A stretch of 64,000 nucleotides of DNA from Legionella beliardensis (GCF_900452395.1 NZ_UGNV01000001.1:1575501-1639500); one strand, 5' to 3'. Numbered from the stretch's first letter, positions 16,908-26,764 are shown. The notes: generated by a model not told the origin, from the letters alone. Made by a program: numbers and translations.

Positions 16908-17187
16908 AGCTATCAATACTGATAAAAACTGGCTTATACCTATCGAAGGATAGTTTGTACAAGCATGCAACAGGCCCTTTAATTTTGTCTTGTGCTAAAG
17001 ATATTTATGAGATTTATTAATAACATACTAGAAGGAGGCTTACTTTTTAAAAAATAAAATCAGCTTTAGAGCTTTATTTATCTAGTTAATAGATAACTAG
17101 ATTTATTCATCTTGTTATGTTTTCAAGTAAGAAAAGCATATTGCATTTATTTTTAAAATTTTAATACGATAAGGATATTAAATAAGA
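16908..17187. other. Intergenic region between chitinase and propeller genes
   Basis: AT-rich with no credible gene. It should contain the promoter of the propeller gene, but I could not pick one -10/-35 pair with confidence. Confidence 0.4.
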
Positions 17188-19557
17188 ATGAAAAAATTAA
17201 AACCCTTGTATCTTCTTATGGGAATGAATTTTATCACTCCTGTGGCTCAAGCAGCTACGCCTCTATGGACTTTTACTTTAACTCAGGGCAGCGAGTCTGT
17301 TCAAACTGTGCCAGAAAATATCACGTCCCAAGTAAGTTACCTTGTTAAAAATCAATCAAAACGTTCAAAAATCCTTGTTTTAAGGCCTAGAAAAGGTTTA
17401 GTCCAAGCGACTTATTGTCAGCTTGCACCTAAAGGAAGTATCGGAGATAGTTGTGTTTTAACATTGAATATTATTGGAAATTTATTGCCTAAAGGTGGGT
17501 TAAATGGTGGGCCTACTCTTTGTCAAGCTAATATAGATGGCAGCCCAAACCCTCTGCAGTGTTACCAGCCTAGTTTAGCGGATAGATTGCATATAACAAA
17601 AGTAGCAAAATTAGAAGATTGGCCTAGTTGGGGGCAAAACACCAATAACAATCATCATAATCCGAACTCAGGAATAGCGATAGACAATATCTCTAAAATA
17701 AGTCAGCTATGTAAAATAGACTATACGCAAGGACTTACCGGTGCTCAAGCTATGTCATATTCTACGAGTGCCAAGCCTATTCTTATTAACGATACCATTT
17801 ATTGGACAGGTTTTGCTGGCAAGCTTGGAGCGCATAAATTAATACGAGATAACCAGGGTAACTTTATCGGCTGTAATCAACTTTGGGTACAAGACGTTAG
17901 TAATCTATTAGGTTTAGACGTTTCTGGTTACACGCCCTCAGTTCGGTCTTCTCCGGGTTACTATCGTCGAATGAATGGACGGGGCACATTACTCTATACT
18001 GCAATTGATAGTATTTTTTCTTTACCCTTTCCTTTATGGTTTTCTACACCACCAGTAGCATTTGCTCTAGACGCTAATACCGGCCAAAAGCTTTGGCAAA
18101 TAGAATTAGCTAGCCAAAGCGCCATAGAGCCAGGAGGAGATGCAATTGCACCAAGTACCACTTCTAGCCCTAGAATATACAAAAATACGGCTTATATTGG
18201 TCTTGCAAGTCTTAATAATGCACTCGATACTGTCCCTCTAACCTTTAGAGGACACATGATAGCCCTTAATTTAGGTGGTCAAGGCAGTTCACCTGATATG
18301 CCTTCTATTAAATGGGTTCAATACACCGTCCCTCCTCGCCCTTCTAATTATGAGCTCGGCTCGTGGTTTGCAGGTGGTGGCGTATGGGCTAGTGCTCCCT
18401 CAATTGTTCCTGAATTAAATTTAGTCATTTTTGGATCTGGTCAGCTTTATAATTACCCTGATTTCACTGCAAGGTGTATGGAGAGACCGTTACCTATTAC
18501 TACTTCGTCATTTAGTACAACTAAACAAGGGGAAACTGGTAAAGGGGCTCAGGATTGCCTAATAGCTGCACAAAAAAGATTAAAAGCTTTAGGTATTTCA
18601 CAGCCGCTCGCCACAAACTCTATTATCGCTTTAAATATGTCTAATGGAAAATACGTATGGCATGTACCTACCGCCGGAATTGATGGCTGGCAATCAGCAT
18701 GTGGGTTAGGTGAGCAACAACCCTGTAATATTCCTGTTCCTGGGCCAGATTGGGACATTAGTGGCAGCTCACCTATCGTCGCAAATCTTAGTTCACTTGG
18801 TAAAGTGATTATCTCGCATAATAAAGGAGGAGAAATTTTTTGGATAAAAGCTTCCAATGGAAAACTAATAAGGCGAGCTGATGTGTGTGTAGGAAGTACA
18901 ATAGGTGGCATACACTGGGGATTAAGTTTTGATCCTGTAAGTGAAACAATTTATGCAGCTTGTTCTGCCGGGGGTATAGCGCCTTCTTTTGGTGGAAGCG
19001 TAAACTTTTTATCTATATTAGCTAATGGTAGAAAAACTTGTATGACAGGTTATCTAAACGCTATTGATGCTAATACTGGACAATTAAAATGGCAATCTGC
19101 TCCTGCAAGTTCTGAAATTATTGATGTTAATACTCCTGACTGCCCAGATCAGATTTACGCCACGGATGCACGCTTTAAGTATGGGTTAAATTTTGACATA
19201 GTTATTAAAAACAACGTATTTAATGTGCCTGTCAATATTATGCCTAACAACAGTGGGATTCCTTTAGCTAATCAACAAAAAGCAAGAAGTAATGGCGTTC
19301 CAGCAAATGCCAACGGCATAGTCTATTGGCCTGTATACTATGGAACTGTCTATGCATTGGATGGAAGAACCGGAGCCTTCCTAAACCAGATGAACTGCGA
19401 TCAAGGGGCAATGTATTCAGCAGGGCCTTCTGTGGCTAAAGGATTAGTTATGTTTGGATGTGGGTATGGTTTCTTAAATCCTGATGATGTTGGCAGATCT
19501 ATTATGGTTTATGGTTTACCTAAAATCGTTACTACTGAAACAAATAGCAACGGCTAA
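17188..19557 (+). CDS. Secreted PQQ-type beta-propeller protein
   Basis: A 789-residue exported protein with signal peptide ending PVAQA. Residues about 30-125 form a small beta-rich domain with several cysteines, possibly an adhesion or export module. The remainder is a beta-propeller with PQQ-enzyme-like repeats: AFALDANTGQKLWQ, SIIALNMSNGKYVWHV, YLNAIDANTGQLKWQ and VYALDGRTGAFLNQ. Such proteins include quinoprotein and polyvinyl-alcohol dehydrogenases, but no catalytic residues or haem-binding CxxCH motif are evident, so activity is not assigned. It follows the chitinase gene and ends at a strong hairpin terminator. Confidence 0.65.
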   Translation: MKKLKPLYLLMGMNFITPVAQAATPLWTFTLTQGSESVQTVPENITSQVSYLVKNQSKRSKILVLRPRKGLVQATYCQLAPKGSIGDSCVLTLNIIGNLLPKGGLNGGPTLCQANIDGSPNPLQCYQPSLADRLHITKVAKLEDWPSWGQNTNNNHHNPNSGIAIDNISKISQLCKIDYTQGLTGAQAMSYSTSAKPILINDTIYWTGFAGKLGAHKLIRDNQGNFIGCNQLWVQDVSNLLGLDVSGYTPSVRSSPGYYRRMNGRGTLLYTAIDSIFSLPFPLWFSTPPVAFALDANTGQKLWQIELASQSAIEPGGDAIAPSTTSSPRIYKNTAYIGLASLNNALDTVPLTFRGHMIALNLGGQGSSPDMPSIKWVQYTVPPRPSNYELGSWFAGGGVWASAPSIVPELNLVIFGSGQLYNYPDFTARCMERPLPITTSSFSTTKQGETGKGAQDCLIAAQKRLKALGISQPLATNSIIALNMSNGKYVWHVPTAGIDGWQSACGLGEQQPCNIPVPGPDWDISGSSPIVANLSSLGKVIISHNKGGEIFWIKASNGKLIRRADVCVGSTIGGIHWGLSFDPVSETIYAACSAGGIAPSFGGSVNFLSILANGRKTCMTGYLNAIDANTGQLKWQSAPASSEIIDVNTPDCPDQIYATDARFKYGLNFDIVIKNNVFNVPVNIMPNNSGIPLANQQKARSNGVPANANGIVYWPVYYGTVYALDGRTGAFLNQMNCDQGAMYSAGPSVAKGLVMFGCGYGFLNPDDVGRSIMVYGLPKIVTTETNSNG

Positions 19558-19566
19558 AGACTACAT

Positions 19567-19590
19567 AACCCCACTAAATTTAGTGGGGTT
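19567..19590 (+). terminator. Perfect-palindrome terminator
   Basis: AACCCCACTAAA pairs exactly with TTTAGTGGGGTT, ten bases past the propeller stop codon, followed by AATTTAA. Confidence 0.75.
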
Positions 19591-19864
19591 AATTTAACAT
19601 AGCCATTCTTTCTTTGCTTTTGCTTATATTAATAAAACTACAAACTACTCACAAAGATTTACTTAAATAAAAAAAGCCTTGCTTTAAGATAACCGTGCCA
19701 TGATCGATGAAATAATTAAGCTTCTAAATTACTTCATTAACGCACAAAAAATTTACTTAGCTCTCAATTGTGAAATCCTTTTGCAGTACCTCAGGCTGAT
19801 AAAATTGCTTTATCTACTTTGTGCGTAAGTTATCTTAAAAATTTTTATTTTCACCGGCTTATCT
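19591..19864. other. Intergenic region between convergent genes
   Basis: AT-rich sequence between the propeller gene and the outer-membrane barrel gene. I see no gene and no clear repeat. Confidence 0.4.
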
Positions 19865-20614
19865 TTAAACTACTAACGAAAGATTAAACATTAAACCATG
19901 GGTATAAAAATGATTAAGGTCTAACCGGTTATTCACTGTTTGACCATAAGCTCGACCTAATTCACTTTTTCCCCAATCGGCAAATTCATAGCCTATGCCT
20001 GCCTGCAAATAGTCAGTAATGGATTTTTGTAAACCAGCACCAACTGTATAGGTAAATGTATTTTTTGTGTGATTATGGAAATTAGGGTTAGGCACCGCTT
20101 CAGGAATTAAAGGAGTATTAGTAAAATTATGTGATCGGTTAAAGCCGACACCCAAGCTACCACTCACCCAAGGAGTAAGCCAATAACCATAATCTTTCAA
20201 TAATTTTCCTTTTACTGCCACACGTTTATGTCTTACTTTATATCGATACGTGTAATTACTAAACTCTGGGTCAGCATCATCCCAAATCACCCCGTGCAAT
20301 TTAGCACTACCGGCTGTCGCTATAGCTAATCCTAGCTGGGCTTGCCAATCAGAAGAAAAGTTTTTCTGTGGGCCTAAAAAAAACTCTCCAGAAGCCAGAA
20401 CATCATTTGTCTTTTTAGCTGCGTAAGTTTTTACAATGTCTGGCGTTAGGAAAAGAGTCTTTGACTCCCCGCTGTCGGTCCATATAGGGCCTCCACTAAT
20501 AGAGCTGACCCAGCTCCAAGTAGCTGGCACAACGATTGGACCCATAGTACCAGCTAAAATCTGGCTAGACATACTACCAGCTGTCGCTGCTAATATAAAT
20601 AAATACTTCTTCAT
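19865..20614 (-). CDS. Outer-membrane beta-barrel protein
   Basis: A 249-residue protein with signal peptide MKKYLFILAATAGSMSSQILA. The rest alternates hydrophobic and polar residues with many aromatic strand ends (WQAQLGLAIATAG, FTYTVGAGLQ, LQAGIGYEFADWG) and ends in a hydrophobic strand, LMFNLSLVV, as in small eight-stranded porin-like barrels. AAGGAGC lies just before ATG 20614; a longer frame upstream uses a non-ATG start without support. The role is unknown: adhesin, small porin or surface antigen are all possible. Confidence 0.65.
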   Translation of the reverse strand: MKKYLFILAATAGSMSSQILAGTMGPIVVPATWSWVSSISGGPIWTDSGESKTLFLTPDIVKTYAAKKTNDVLASGEFFLGPQKNFSSDWQAQLGLAIATAGSAKLHGVIWDDADPEFSNYTYRYKVRHKRVAVKGKLLKDYGYWLTPWVSGSLGVGFNRSHNFTNTPLIPEAVPNPNFHNHTKNTFTYTVGAGLQKSITDYLQAGIGYEFADWGKSELGRAYGQTVNNRLDLNHFYTHGLMFNLSLVV

Positions 20615-20979
20615 AAATTGCTCCTTGCACAAATATGGGGATTAATGGAAGAATGAGAATAGCATTCAGCGTGTATAATAATGGAATCAAGATAGATGTC
20701 ATGAAAATTGATATCAATTAGTATCTATCTAAGACGCTAACTCATTTCATGATATTGCAGGTGATTTGCAAGCGAAAGTTCCTCTTGATTTTAGTTATAA
20801 ACTATCTCAATTATTTACAACTCCTATTTAATACTAACACGTTATTTTATATCGATAAAATACTTATTAGTCCAAAACACCTAATAATTTATATCTGCCT
20901 TAATTTCTTACCAATGCCTCGATTTAAATATATGAAAATTGATTATAGAAATTCAGTTAATTCGTCAGTTACCAACCAT
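20615..20979. other. Gene-free region upstream of the barrel gene
   Basis: Very AT-rich. A plus-strand open frame of about 80 codons (20749-20997) has low-complexity hydrophobic content and no ribosome site and is probably not a gene. The barrel gene promoter should be near 20640-20700. Confidence 0.4.
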
Positions 20980-21846
20980 TTAAACTTCAGTAATTAATTT
21001 AATGCAATGCCGTAGCGTTCTCTCAGATTCAGGAGGAAGGGTTTGGTAATCACCATACTCTTTACTTAAGATTGATTCAGCTTTGTTGGGTATATTAAAG
21101 TATCTATTTTCAAAAAGAGCACGCTTAAGGGGATAAACTTCGGTAAATTCTATAAGGGTTACCTTTTTGCAATGATAGCCTCTGCCTAAATAAGGGCTAT
21201 CAATTTTTTTGGACATAGATACTAAATAATTTAGTGCCTTATTGAGAACAGCTTTAGGAAAAATATATCCTAAAGTGCGATATAAATTATGACTGCGCCC
21301 CATTGGAAGTAATGAGTGCTTAGTTCCTAGCATTCGTAAACATTTGCGTGACAACCTTTTATAAAAACGGCGCTTCCATGGTATTGTCGTCATTTTGTCA
21401 TAAACAAAAATATCAATAAATATACCCTGTACATAAGGTTCATTGCCCTTCTCATGTCTTTCTAAATAATAACTAGAACGGTCACGAATCTTTAATGGCG
21501 TACCTAGATTATAATAGCCAGGCTCAATCCCTGCCTGCTGTAAATGCATATGCGCAGGAAGTTCTAAAGGCGCAACTTGCAGAAATTTTTCATAACTTTC
21601 TCGTGGCATAGCAATATCCATGTCATCATCCCAAGGAATGAAACCTTGATGTCTAATAGCACCAAGCAGCGTGCCTGCATCGAGCCAATAATCTATTTGA
21701 TATTTTACACAAATAGAATCAATAATAGTTAACATCTCCAACATCTTTAATTGAGCCCGACGCAAGCGACCATCAGCAAGAATTTCTTGTGGCGAGTGAG
21801 TTAATTTTTCTGATAGTTGAATTGATTCCAATTGAAAATTGCCCAT
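20980..21846 (-). CDS. LicD-family phosphotransferase
   Basis: A 288-residue LicD-family protein. The family acts on surface glycans, classically adding phosphocholine from CDP-choline to lipopolysaccharide or teichoic acids. The nucleotidyltransferase-like core is visible at 54-80 (WLDAGTLLGAIRHQGF, then PWDDDMDIAM with Asp73-75 and Asp77). No membrane segment is present, so it should be cytoplasmic. It stands alone, far from the polysaccharide locus at 47-64 kb. The substrate is inferred only at family level. Confidence 0.8.
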   Translation of the reverse strand: MGNFQLESIQLSEKLTHSPQEILADGRLRRAQLKMLEMLTIIDSICVKYQIDYWLDAGTLLGAIRHQGFIPWDDDMDIAMPRESYEKFLQVAPLELPAHMHLQQAGIEPGYYNLGTPLKIRDRSSYYLERHEKGNEPYVQGIFIDIFVYDKMTTIPWKRRFYKRLSRKCLRMLGTKHSLLPMGRSHNLYRTLGYIFPKAVLNKALNYLVSMSKKIDSPYLGRGYHCKKVTLIEFTEVYPLKRALFENRYFNIPNKAESILSKEYGDYQTLPPESERTLRHCIKLITEV

Positions 21847-21952
21847 ATAAATTTATAGCAAAGATATCACTAAAGCCTTATTTCGTATAGATGCTTAAAC
21901 TTCGTATACTTGCCCTATGCTATAACTAAATTTAATTTTAAACGTAAATAAT

Positions 21953-22017
21953 GTAGCCTGGGTGAAACAAAGTGAAACCCAGGTTTCTATCCTTCGGCTC
22001 TGCACCCAGACTGCGCT
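21953..22017 (+). repeat. Dispersed GTAGCCTGGGTGAAAC repeat, copy 2
   Basis: Near match to 13685-13747: GTAGCCTGGGTGAAAC followed by AAAGTGAAACCCAGGTTTCT. It lies between the licD-like and RES-domain genes. Confidence 0.65.
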
Positions 22018-22049
22018 TGCTTACTTTATTAACTAGTTGCGCTTCATTA

Positions 22050-22787
22050 TTAAAAGGCTTCTAATCCCTCAAATTCATTTTTAGCAAACAATTGGCGCTC
22101 CTGCGTTAAAATTTCATCGCGCGTAAATTCAATAACATTGGCGTTGGCAAGGCAGCGCCAATTTTGCATATTAAATATGTATTGTTTGTCTTGCATTACA
22201 AAAATATCTGGCGTGAATGCGGCTATATTCTTCCCAGGCTGCTTTGCTCGTGCTGAAAAAAAGATAAACGCCTCAATCCCTGCTTTACGCATATCCGAGC
22301 CTAGCGGTTGACTGTATTCATAACTTATTTTATTAGAAATTTTATCTTGATGTTCATTAAATGGTGATTTAGTTAAATCTATCCCTTTTTTGGCCTTGAT
22401 AGCCACTTTAAATGCACTCATAGGAATTTCGCTATACTCAAGATTTGCTAAAGTATCAGCAAAAAACTTTAAACGATAATAAGCTACTTCAGCAAACGCT
22501 GTTTGTAGATCGTGTGAACCATACCAAAGAGATGGTTCATAAGTTCTACCAAATCGAGAACCATATTTTAAAGGTGGATATCTAAAGGGAGTAAAAATTA
22601 AATAGTGCTTCTTATGAGCTATGAGAGGTTTTGATTCCTCTAATAATGATTCTAAGAGATCATGCTCCTCGATGTTATCTACTAAGTCTCTTGAGCTAGA
22701 AATATGTTGTGCCTCAACAACCCGCCATGGCTCAATTTCAATGTGTTTACAGAATTTTTCCCCTTGGCAACGTTCCCAAAGGCTCAT
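22050..22787 (-). CDS. RES-domain toxin
   Basis: A 245-residue protein of the RES family. Members of this family in type II toxin-antitoxin pairs attack NAD+. The domain starts near residue 65 with FRYPPLKYGSRFGRTYEPS and continues to LWYGSHDLQTAFAEVAYYR, with Arg69/Arg78 and Glu100 as candidate catalytic residues, then a Ser-containing stretch, FIFFSARA. Its start overlaps the antitoxin stop as ATGA, so the genes are translationally coupled. NAD+ degradation is known for relatives and inferred here. Confidence 0.8.
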   Translation of the reverse strand: MSLWERCQGEKFCKHIEIEPWRVVEAQHISSSRDLVDNIEEHDLLESLLEESKPLIAHKKHYLIFTPFRYPPLKYGSRFGRTYEPSLWYGSHDLQTAFAEVAYYRLKFFADTLANLEYSEIPMSAFKVAIKAKKGIDLTKSPFNEHQDKISNKISYEYSQPLGSDMRKAGIEAFIFFSARAKQPGKNIAAFTPDIFVMQDKQYIFNMQNWRCLANANVIEFTRDEILTQERQLFAKNEFEGLEAF

Positions 22788-23158
22788 AATTTACCACGCA
22801 TTGCATCTAGGTAATTAAGGACTGCAATTAAGCCAGGTATGGTTTTCATTTCTTCGATCGGTTTATTATTGAAATAGTTATTTTTACTGTTTAACCATAA
22901 TTTGGCTTTCTCGTGATTATTTCCAACCATAGCATTTAAACTTCTATATATTCTTATAAGTAATAGCGCCATTTCCCCTTCTTTCGTGCTTGGGGAAATT
23001 AATTTTTTGCCTTGGCTAAGGCGTGAGGCGCTCGCTTCGCTTATCCCAATGATTTTACTAAGATCTTTACCAGTAAAAGAATAAAATTTTGCCAAATTAG
23101 CAATAGCTTTGGTCAAAACAATTTCTTTCTGAGAATGTAGATGTTCAGAGGTTTTCAT
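22784..23158 (-). CDS. Xre/MbcA/ParS-type antitoxin
   Basis: A 124-residue antitoxin of the Xre/ParS (DUF2384) group that pairs with RES toxins. The N-terminal half has a helix-turn-helix (GKDLSKIIGISEASASRLSQ). The C-terminal half has the toxin-binding region (AKLWLNSKNNYFNNKPIEEM, IPGLIAVLNYLDAMRG). ATG 23158 is chosen because AAAGGAG lies directly before it; an in-frame ATG 15 bases upstream overlaps that site. Confidence 0.8.
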   Translation of the reverse strand: MKTSEHLHSQKEIVLTKAIANLAKFYSFTGKDLSKIIGISEASASRLSQGKKLISPSTKEGEMALLLIRIYRSLNAMVGNNHEKAKLWLNSKNNYFNNKPIEEMKTIPGLIAVLNYLDAMRGKL

Positions 23159-23218
23159 ATTTTCTCCTTTCATTTGAAATTATAGTAAAATTATATTTCA
23201 TATGCAATAAATCAGGAT

Positions 23219-23251
23219 ATTAATATTTCCTTAAGTTTTTATTGGTAAAAT
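23219..23251 (+). promoter_or_regulatory. PmrA-box-like promoter of the 23305 gene
   Basis: ATTAAT (23219-23224), five bases, CTTAAG (23230-23235), ten bases, TAAAAT (23246-23251). Spacing is identical to the other four examples in the window. Confidence 0.55.
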
Positions 23252-23304
23252 TAAGTACTTTGTGATTATTTTTTGCGCTTTATAAGTAAGAAGGAAGGTG
23301 TGAT

Positions 23305-24405
23305 ATGCAAAATAGAGAAGAAATGGAACGGCCCTATTCTTATCAAGATCATATAGCAAGGCATCAAGCTCAACCAGAGAGTTGGAATATAGTGGAATAC
23401 TTGCGAAGCTATATACTGATTACGACTGAAGCCAGAAATTATATTGAGCGAGCCTATAATGAAAATAGCCCTGGCTATTTAGGACGAATATTTAATAGTC
23501 TACCTTCACTTGACACAAAAACTATTGATGAATTTGCAGAAGAGTACTTAAGAGAAATCAAAAAAGGAAGCTTTGCAGAATACACCCTGAGAAAAGTTTC
23601 AGATTTATTACATACACTAATTGATTGTAATCAAACCACCAATCACGCTGAACCCAATCCCCATTATGGACAATTAACGGATACTGCCTTACAAATTTTT
23701 TCAGAGGTGCTAAACAAAACGCCAGATGAAATTAAGGCACATTTTTACGGCGATCCAATTGAGCAAAAAAGAGTCATGAATCTCGCCAATCAAATGTATG
23801 CCTCACTAATGATTGCCATGACTTCCCGTTTTACGGATATTAAAGAACGCTCCCAAACACCTGAAGGCGCGACTTATAAGGATTTTAGCCATTATAATTA
23901 TTTATTTAATGGTTTTAAGATGAGCGAGGATGGTTTATCTGTTTTACCAGCAGGTGAATTAACTTTCAAAGATTTAAACCAGTTAAACCTAGATGCGTTA
24001 ACCCAGCGTCGTGAATTAAATCCTCAAAGTGTAGAAACTAACCAATCCTTAAGAAAATTTGTAGAGCATATTGATGCAATTATAGAAAAATGGCAGTCAG
24101 AACCTTTAGTAAAAGATGCCTTAAATATTTTAATGACCATGAAAACTCATGCCCTTGTGATTATTAGCGGTAATGATGTTGTCGCTCATAATTATGTTAG
24201 CCAGCGAAAAGAAGTGATCAATAGTTACATTGATGAACAACTTCATGAAGAACAGCCTAAGGCCACAGGAAGCAAGAGTCTATTGTCAATATTTAACAGA
24301 AGAGAGAAAAAAGCAACGACCCGTCACTCACTTTTAGGGGAGCTACAACAGGATATTAATCATGGTATAGAGCCCGCCTCTTTATCTTTAGATAATAAGA
24401 TGTAA
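23305..24405 (+). CDS. Unknown helical protein, effector candidate
   Basis: A 366-residue protein that I do not recognise. It lacks a signal peptide and membrane segments and is predicted largely helical, with alternating charged and hydrophobic stretches. The last 60 residues are rich in Glu, Lys and Ser (EQLHEEQPKATGSKSL and after), the sort of polar tail often seen on Dot/Icm substrates. GGAAGG before the ATG supports the start. A PmrA-type promoter lies just upstream. Effector status is inferred from promoter and composition. Confidence 0.55.
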   Translation: MQNREEMERPYSYQDHIARHQAQPESWNIVEYLRSYILITTEARNYIERAYNENSPGYLGRIFNSLPSLDTKTIDEFAEEYLREIKKGSFAEYTLRKVSDLLHTLIDCNQTTNHAEPNPHYGQLTDTALQIFSEVLNKTPDEIKAHFYGDPIEQKRVMNLANQMYASLMIAMTSRFTDIKERSQTPEGATYKDFSHYNYLFNGFKMSEDGLSVLPAGELTFKDLNQLNLDALTQRRELNPQSVETNQSLRKFVEHIDAIIEKWQSEPLVKDALNILMTMKTHALVIISGNDVVAHNYVSQRKEVINSYIDEQLHEEQPKATGSKSLLSIFNRREKKATTRHSLLGELQQDINHGIEPASLSLDNKM

Positions 24406-24508
24406 GTGAAGAAAAAAGGTCCTATCTAGCTCAAGTGCAAGATTAGGAATAAGGTGAAGAGATAATTTGATTACATTAGCAATAAGTTTAAGCTAACTAG
24501 GCCAAATT

Positions 24509-24997
24509 TCATTTCTCTTCGCCTACCGTTGCCGAAGATTTTTCAATGGGTTTACGTTTTTCAAATAATTCCCCCATATTTTTCTGCTCACTAGCAGATA
24601 AATTCTTCTGGGCTTTAATAAAAAGCTCTTCCTCTTCCTCATTGATATGATGCAGATAATCTTTTTCAAGAATTTCAAATTGATTAATCCATTTGTTATC
24701 AATGGCCTTTAGCTCTGCAAGCTCATTAATCGAATCTTCAATCTCTTTATGTTCAGCTACAGAGTGTCTTGCATCAGCAGTAAATTCTGGTTTTTTCATT
24801 AAAGATGAATAGAGGGCTTGTTCCTCTGCTAAAGCATGGGCTTTTACTTCTAGAGAAAAATTAGAAAAAAGCTCTTTACATACAGTAGGATTATTAATTT
24901 CTTCCTTAATTCGTTTGAGCATATTTCGATGGCGATCATGGTCTGTTTTTAATTCAATAAAAATAGAAGTGGATACACTAGACTTTTTGTTTGGCAA
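24509..24997 (-). CDS. Hemerythrin HHE-domain protein
   Basis: A 162-residue four-helix hemerythrin-like protein with the expected di-iron ligand pattern: DHDRH (His20), KAHALAEE (His54, Glu58), AEHKEIED (His83, Glu87) and LHHINEEEEELF (His116/117 and a Glu). Such cytoplasmic proteins bind oxygen, nitric oxide or peroxide, or sense iron and redox state. It is followed on the same strand by nothing closely spaced; the SDR gene upstream (25032) starts on the same strand with 34 bases between, so co-transcription is possible. Confidence 0.75.
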   Translation of the reverse strand: MPNKKSSVSTSIFIELKTDHDRHRNMLKRIKEEINNPTVCKELFSNFSLEVKAHALAEEQALYSSLMKKPEFTADARHSVAEHKEIEDSINELAELKAIDNKWINQFEILEKDYLHHINEEEEELFIKAQKNLSASEQKNMGELFEKRKPIEKSSATVGEEK

Positions 24998-25031
24998 AAG
25001 TGATTCTCCTGTTAAAGCGTTAAGTTTTTAT

Positions 25032-25925
25032 TTATATAGGTATAGAAGATAACTCAAGTAATGGTGTTTTATCCTCTTTCTTATCCTGCGTTTGAAGGCC
25101 AAAAAATTGATACCTAGCGGTGTTTTTATTTGTTCCATACGAACCGGTGCCTGCCATAATACCACCATCAATATTGTACTGCGAACCGGTAATAAACAAA
25201 GAGTCATCAGAGGCTAAAAAAACAGCAAGGCTTGCGACCTCACTTACTTGCCCCATACGTTTTAACGGGATGGTGTTGCTATATTCCTCAATACGACGTG
25301 AGCGTTCTTCACCCTGGCCAAATTCAGGATCCCACATTTCAGTCAAGATTGCAGCAGGCACAATGGTGTTGCAACGAATATGGTAATTTTGTTTAGCGCA
25401 ATGCATGGCGACAGTTCTAGTAAGATTTAAAATTGCGGCCTTACTTGATGCATAAGCAGCATTAGAAGGAATCCCTACTAAACCCGACCGGGAACCCATA
25501 TTTATAATGGATGCATTAAGGCTCTTTTTTAAAAGTGGCATCATCATTTTACATCCCAGAAATGTCCCATCTAAGTTAACACGATGAACAAGTCGCCAGT
25601 CTTCAAGAGAACAATTTTCTATGTCTTGCGGCTTATCAGATTTAGCAGGAGCATCTATGCCTGCATTGTTAACTAAAATATCAAGCCGTTGATATTTGCT
25701 TGCAATATAGTTTGCTACATCCTGCCAACTCTGCTCAGAACAAACATCTAAATTGAGATAATCGTTTGCCCCAACTGATTGTGCAATGCGTTCGCCTTCT
25801 GCCTGCAAAAGTCTACCTGTGAGGATTACTGTAGCGCCTTTCTTACAAAATGACTCAGCGATGGCAAGACCAATTGATCTCGTACTTCCAGTAACTAAGG
25901 CAACTTTATTCTTTAATTTTCCCAT
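25032..25925 (-). CDS. SDR-family oxidoreductase (classical)
   Basis: A 297-residue NAD(P)-dependent short-chain dehydrogenase/reductase. The cofactor motif is TGSTRSIG (residues 12-19), with NNAG near 86 and the catalytic set Ser145, Tyr158, Lys162 (YASSK). The C-terminal SQYNIDGG is typical of classical SDRs; about 35 residues follow it, longer than usual. ATG 25925 is preferred, with AAGGA nine bases upstream, over a TTG nine bases earlier. The substrate is unknown. Confidence 0.85.
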   Translation of the reverse strand: MGKLKNKVALVTGSTRSIGLAIAESFCKKGATVILTGRLLQAEGERIAQSVGANDYLNLDVCSEQSWQDVANYIASKYQRLDILVNNAGIDAPAKSDKPQDIENCSLEDWRLVHRVNLDGTFLGCKMMMPLLKKSLNASIINMGSRSGLVGIPSNAAYASSKAAILNLTRTVAMHCAKQNYHIRCNTIVPAAILTEMWDPEFGQGEERSRRIEEYSNTIPLKRMGQVSEVASLAVFLASDDSLFITGSQYNIDGGIMAGTGSYGTNKNTARYQFFGLQTQDKKEDKTPLLELSSIPI

Positions 25926-26000
25926 GATTATCAATCCTTGTTAATTCCTTAGGGTTGCTAAATTATAAGTATTGTCATTGATTAGCACAATTCATACTGG

Positions 26001-26681
26001 TTACCAAGCGATTACCCTACCATCATAATTAAGAAGTCTTTCTGCATGACTATGTGTTAATTCTTTCTCTACTTGTTTTAGAATTCCTACCACACTGGTT
26101 TGTACATCAAGTGGCGCATTTGGCCCACCCATTGCTGTTTTTACCCATCCAGGGTTAATTAACATGACATGAACGCCTCTGTCTTGCACATCGATGGCAA
26201 AGCTTCGCATGACACAATTAAGAGCTGCTTTACTGGCACGATAGGCATAAGAGCGCCCGCGTTTATTTTCAGAAATACTTCCCATGTCTGAGCTAATCAC
26301 TAAAATACTTTTTTCTTGACTCGCCTGGATATTGGTTAGTAAAGCGTCACTCAATTTAACGACACTAAGACAATTTATATTGATAACATTAAGGAAATTC
26401 TCTCTATTAATATTACCTAGTGTTACGCCTTGCTCACCACTCGTGCCGGCATTATTGACAAGCAAATCAATTGGTCTGTCATTTAGTGTTTGCTTTAAAG
26501 ATGCGATATCCTTGTCGCTGGTCACATCTAATTGAATCAATTCATCAGCTAAGGCTTTAAGTTCCTGTGCTTCTGATGGGTTACGGCAACATCCTAGAAT
26601 ATAATATCCTTTATCTTTAAGTTGACGCGCAAATTCCAAACCAAGTCCTTTATTGGCACCTGTAATAAGAGCAGTTTTCAT
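26001..26681 (-). CDS. SDR-family oxidoreductase (C-factor/sniffer-like)
   Basis: A 226-residue SDR with TGANKGLGLEFARQL at the N-terminus, NNAGTSG near 76, and a catalytic Ser around 130-135 with Tyr147-x-x-x-Lys151 (YRASK). The short length and the phrase NPGWVKTAMGG resemble CsgA/C-factor-like or carbonyl-reductase-like SDRs. AGGAGG precedes the ATG. It reads in the same direction as the next SDR gene with a gap of 75 bases. The substrate is unknown. Confidence 0.85.
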   Translation of the reverse strand: MKTALITGANKGLGLEFARQLKDKGYYILGCCRNPSEAQELKALADELIQLDVTSDKDIASLKQTLNDRPIDLLVNNAGTSGEQGVTLGNINRENFLNVININCLSVVKLSDALLTNIQASQEKSILVISSDMGSISENKRGRSYAYRASKAALNCVMRSFAIDVQDRGVHVMLINPGWVKTAMGGPNAPLDVQTSVVGILKQVEKELTHSHAERLLNYDGRVIAW

Positions 26682-26764
26682 ATCAACCTCCTGTATCTGA
26701 AATCAGTAAAGTATAGCCCCTTTTGTCTTTACTTTAGAAACAAGTAGCGCTACTATCTTGAAAA

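Noticed and set aside
20749-20997. Plus-strand open frame of 82 codons
   Set aside because: AT-driven Leu/Ile/Asn/Tyr-rich composition, no ribosome site and no family resemblance; treated as chance.
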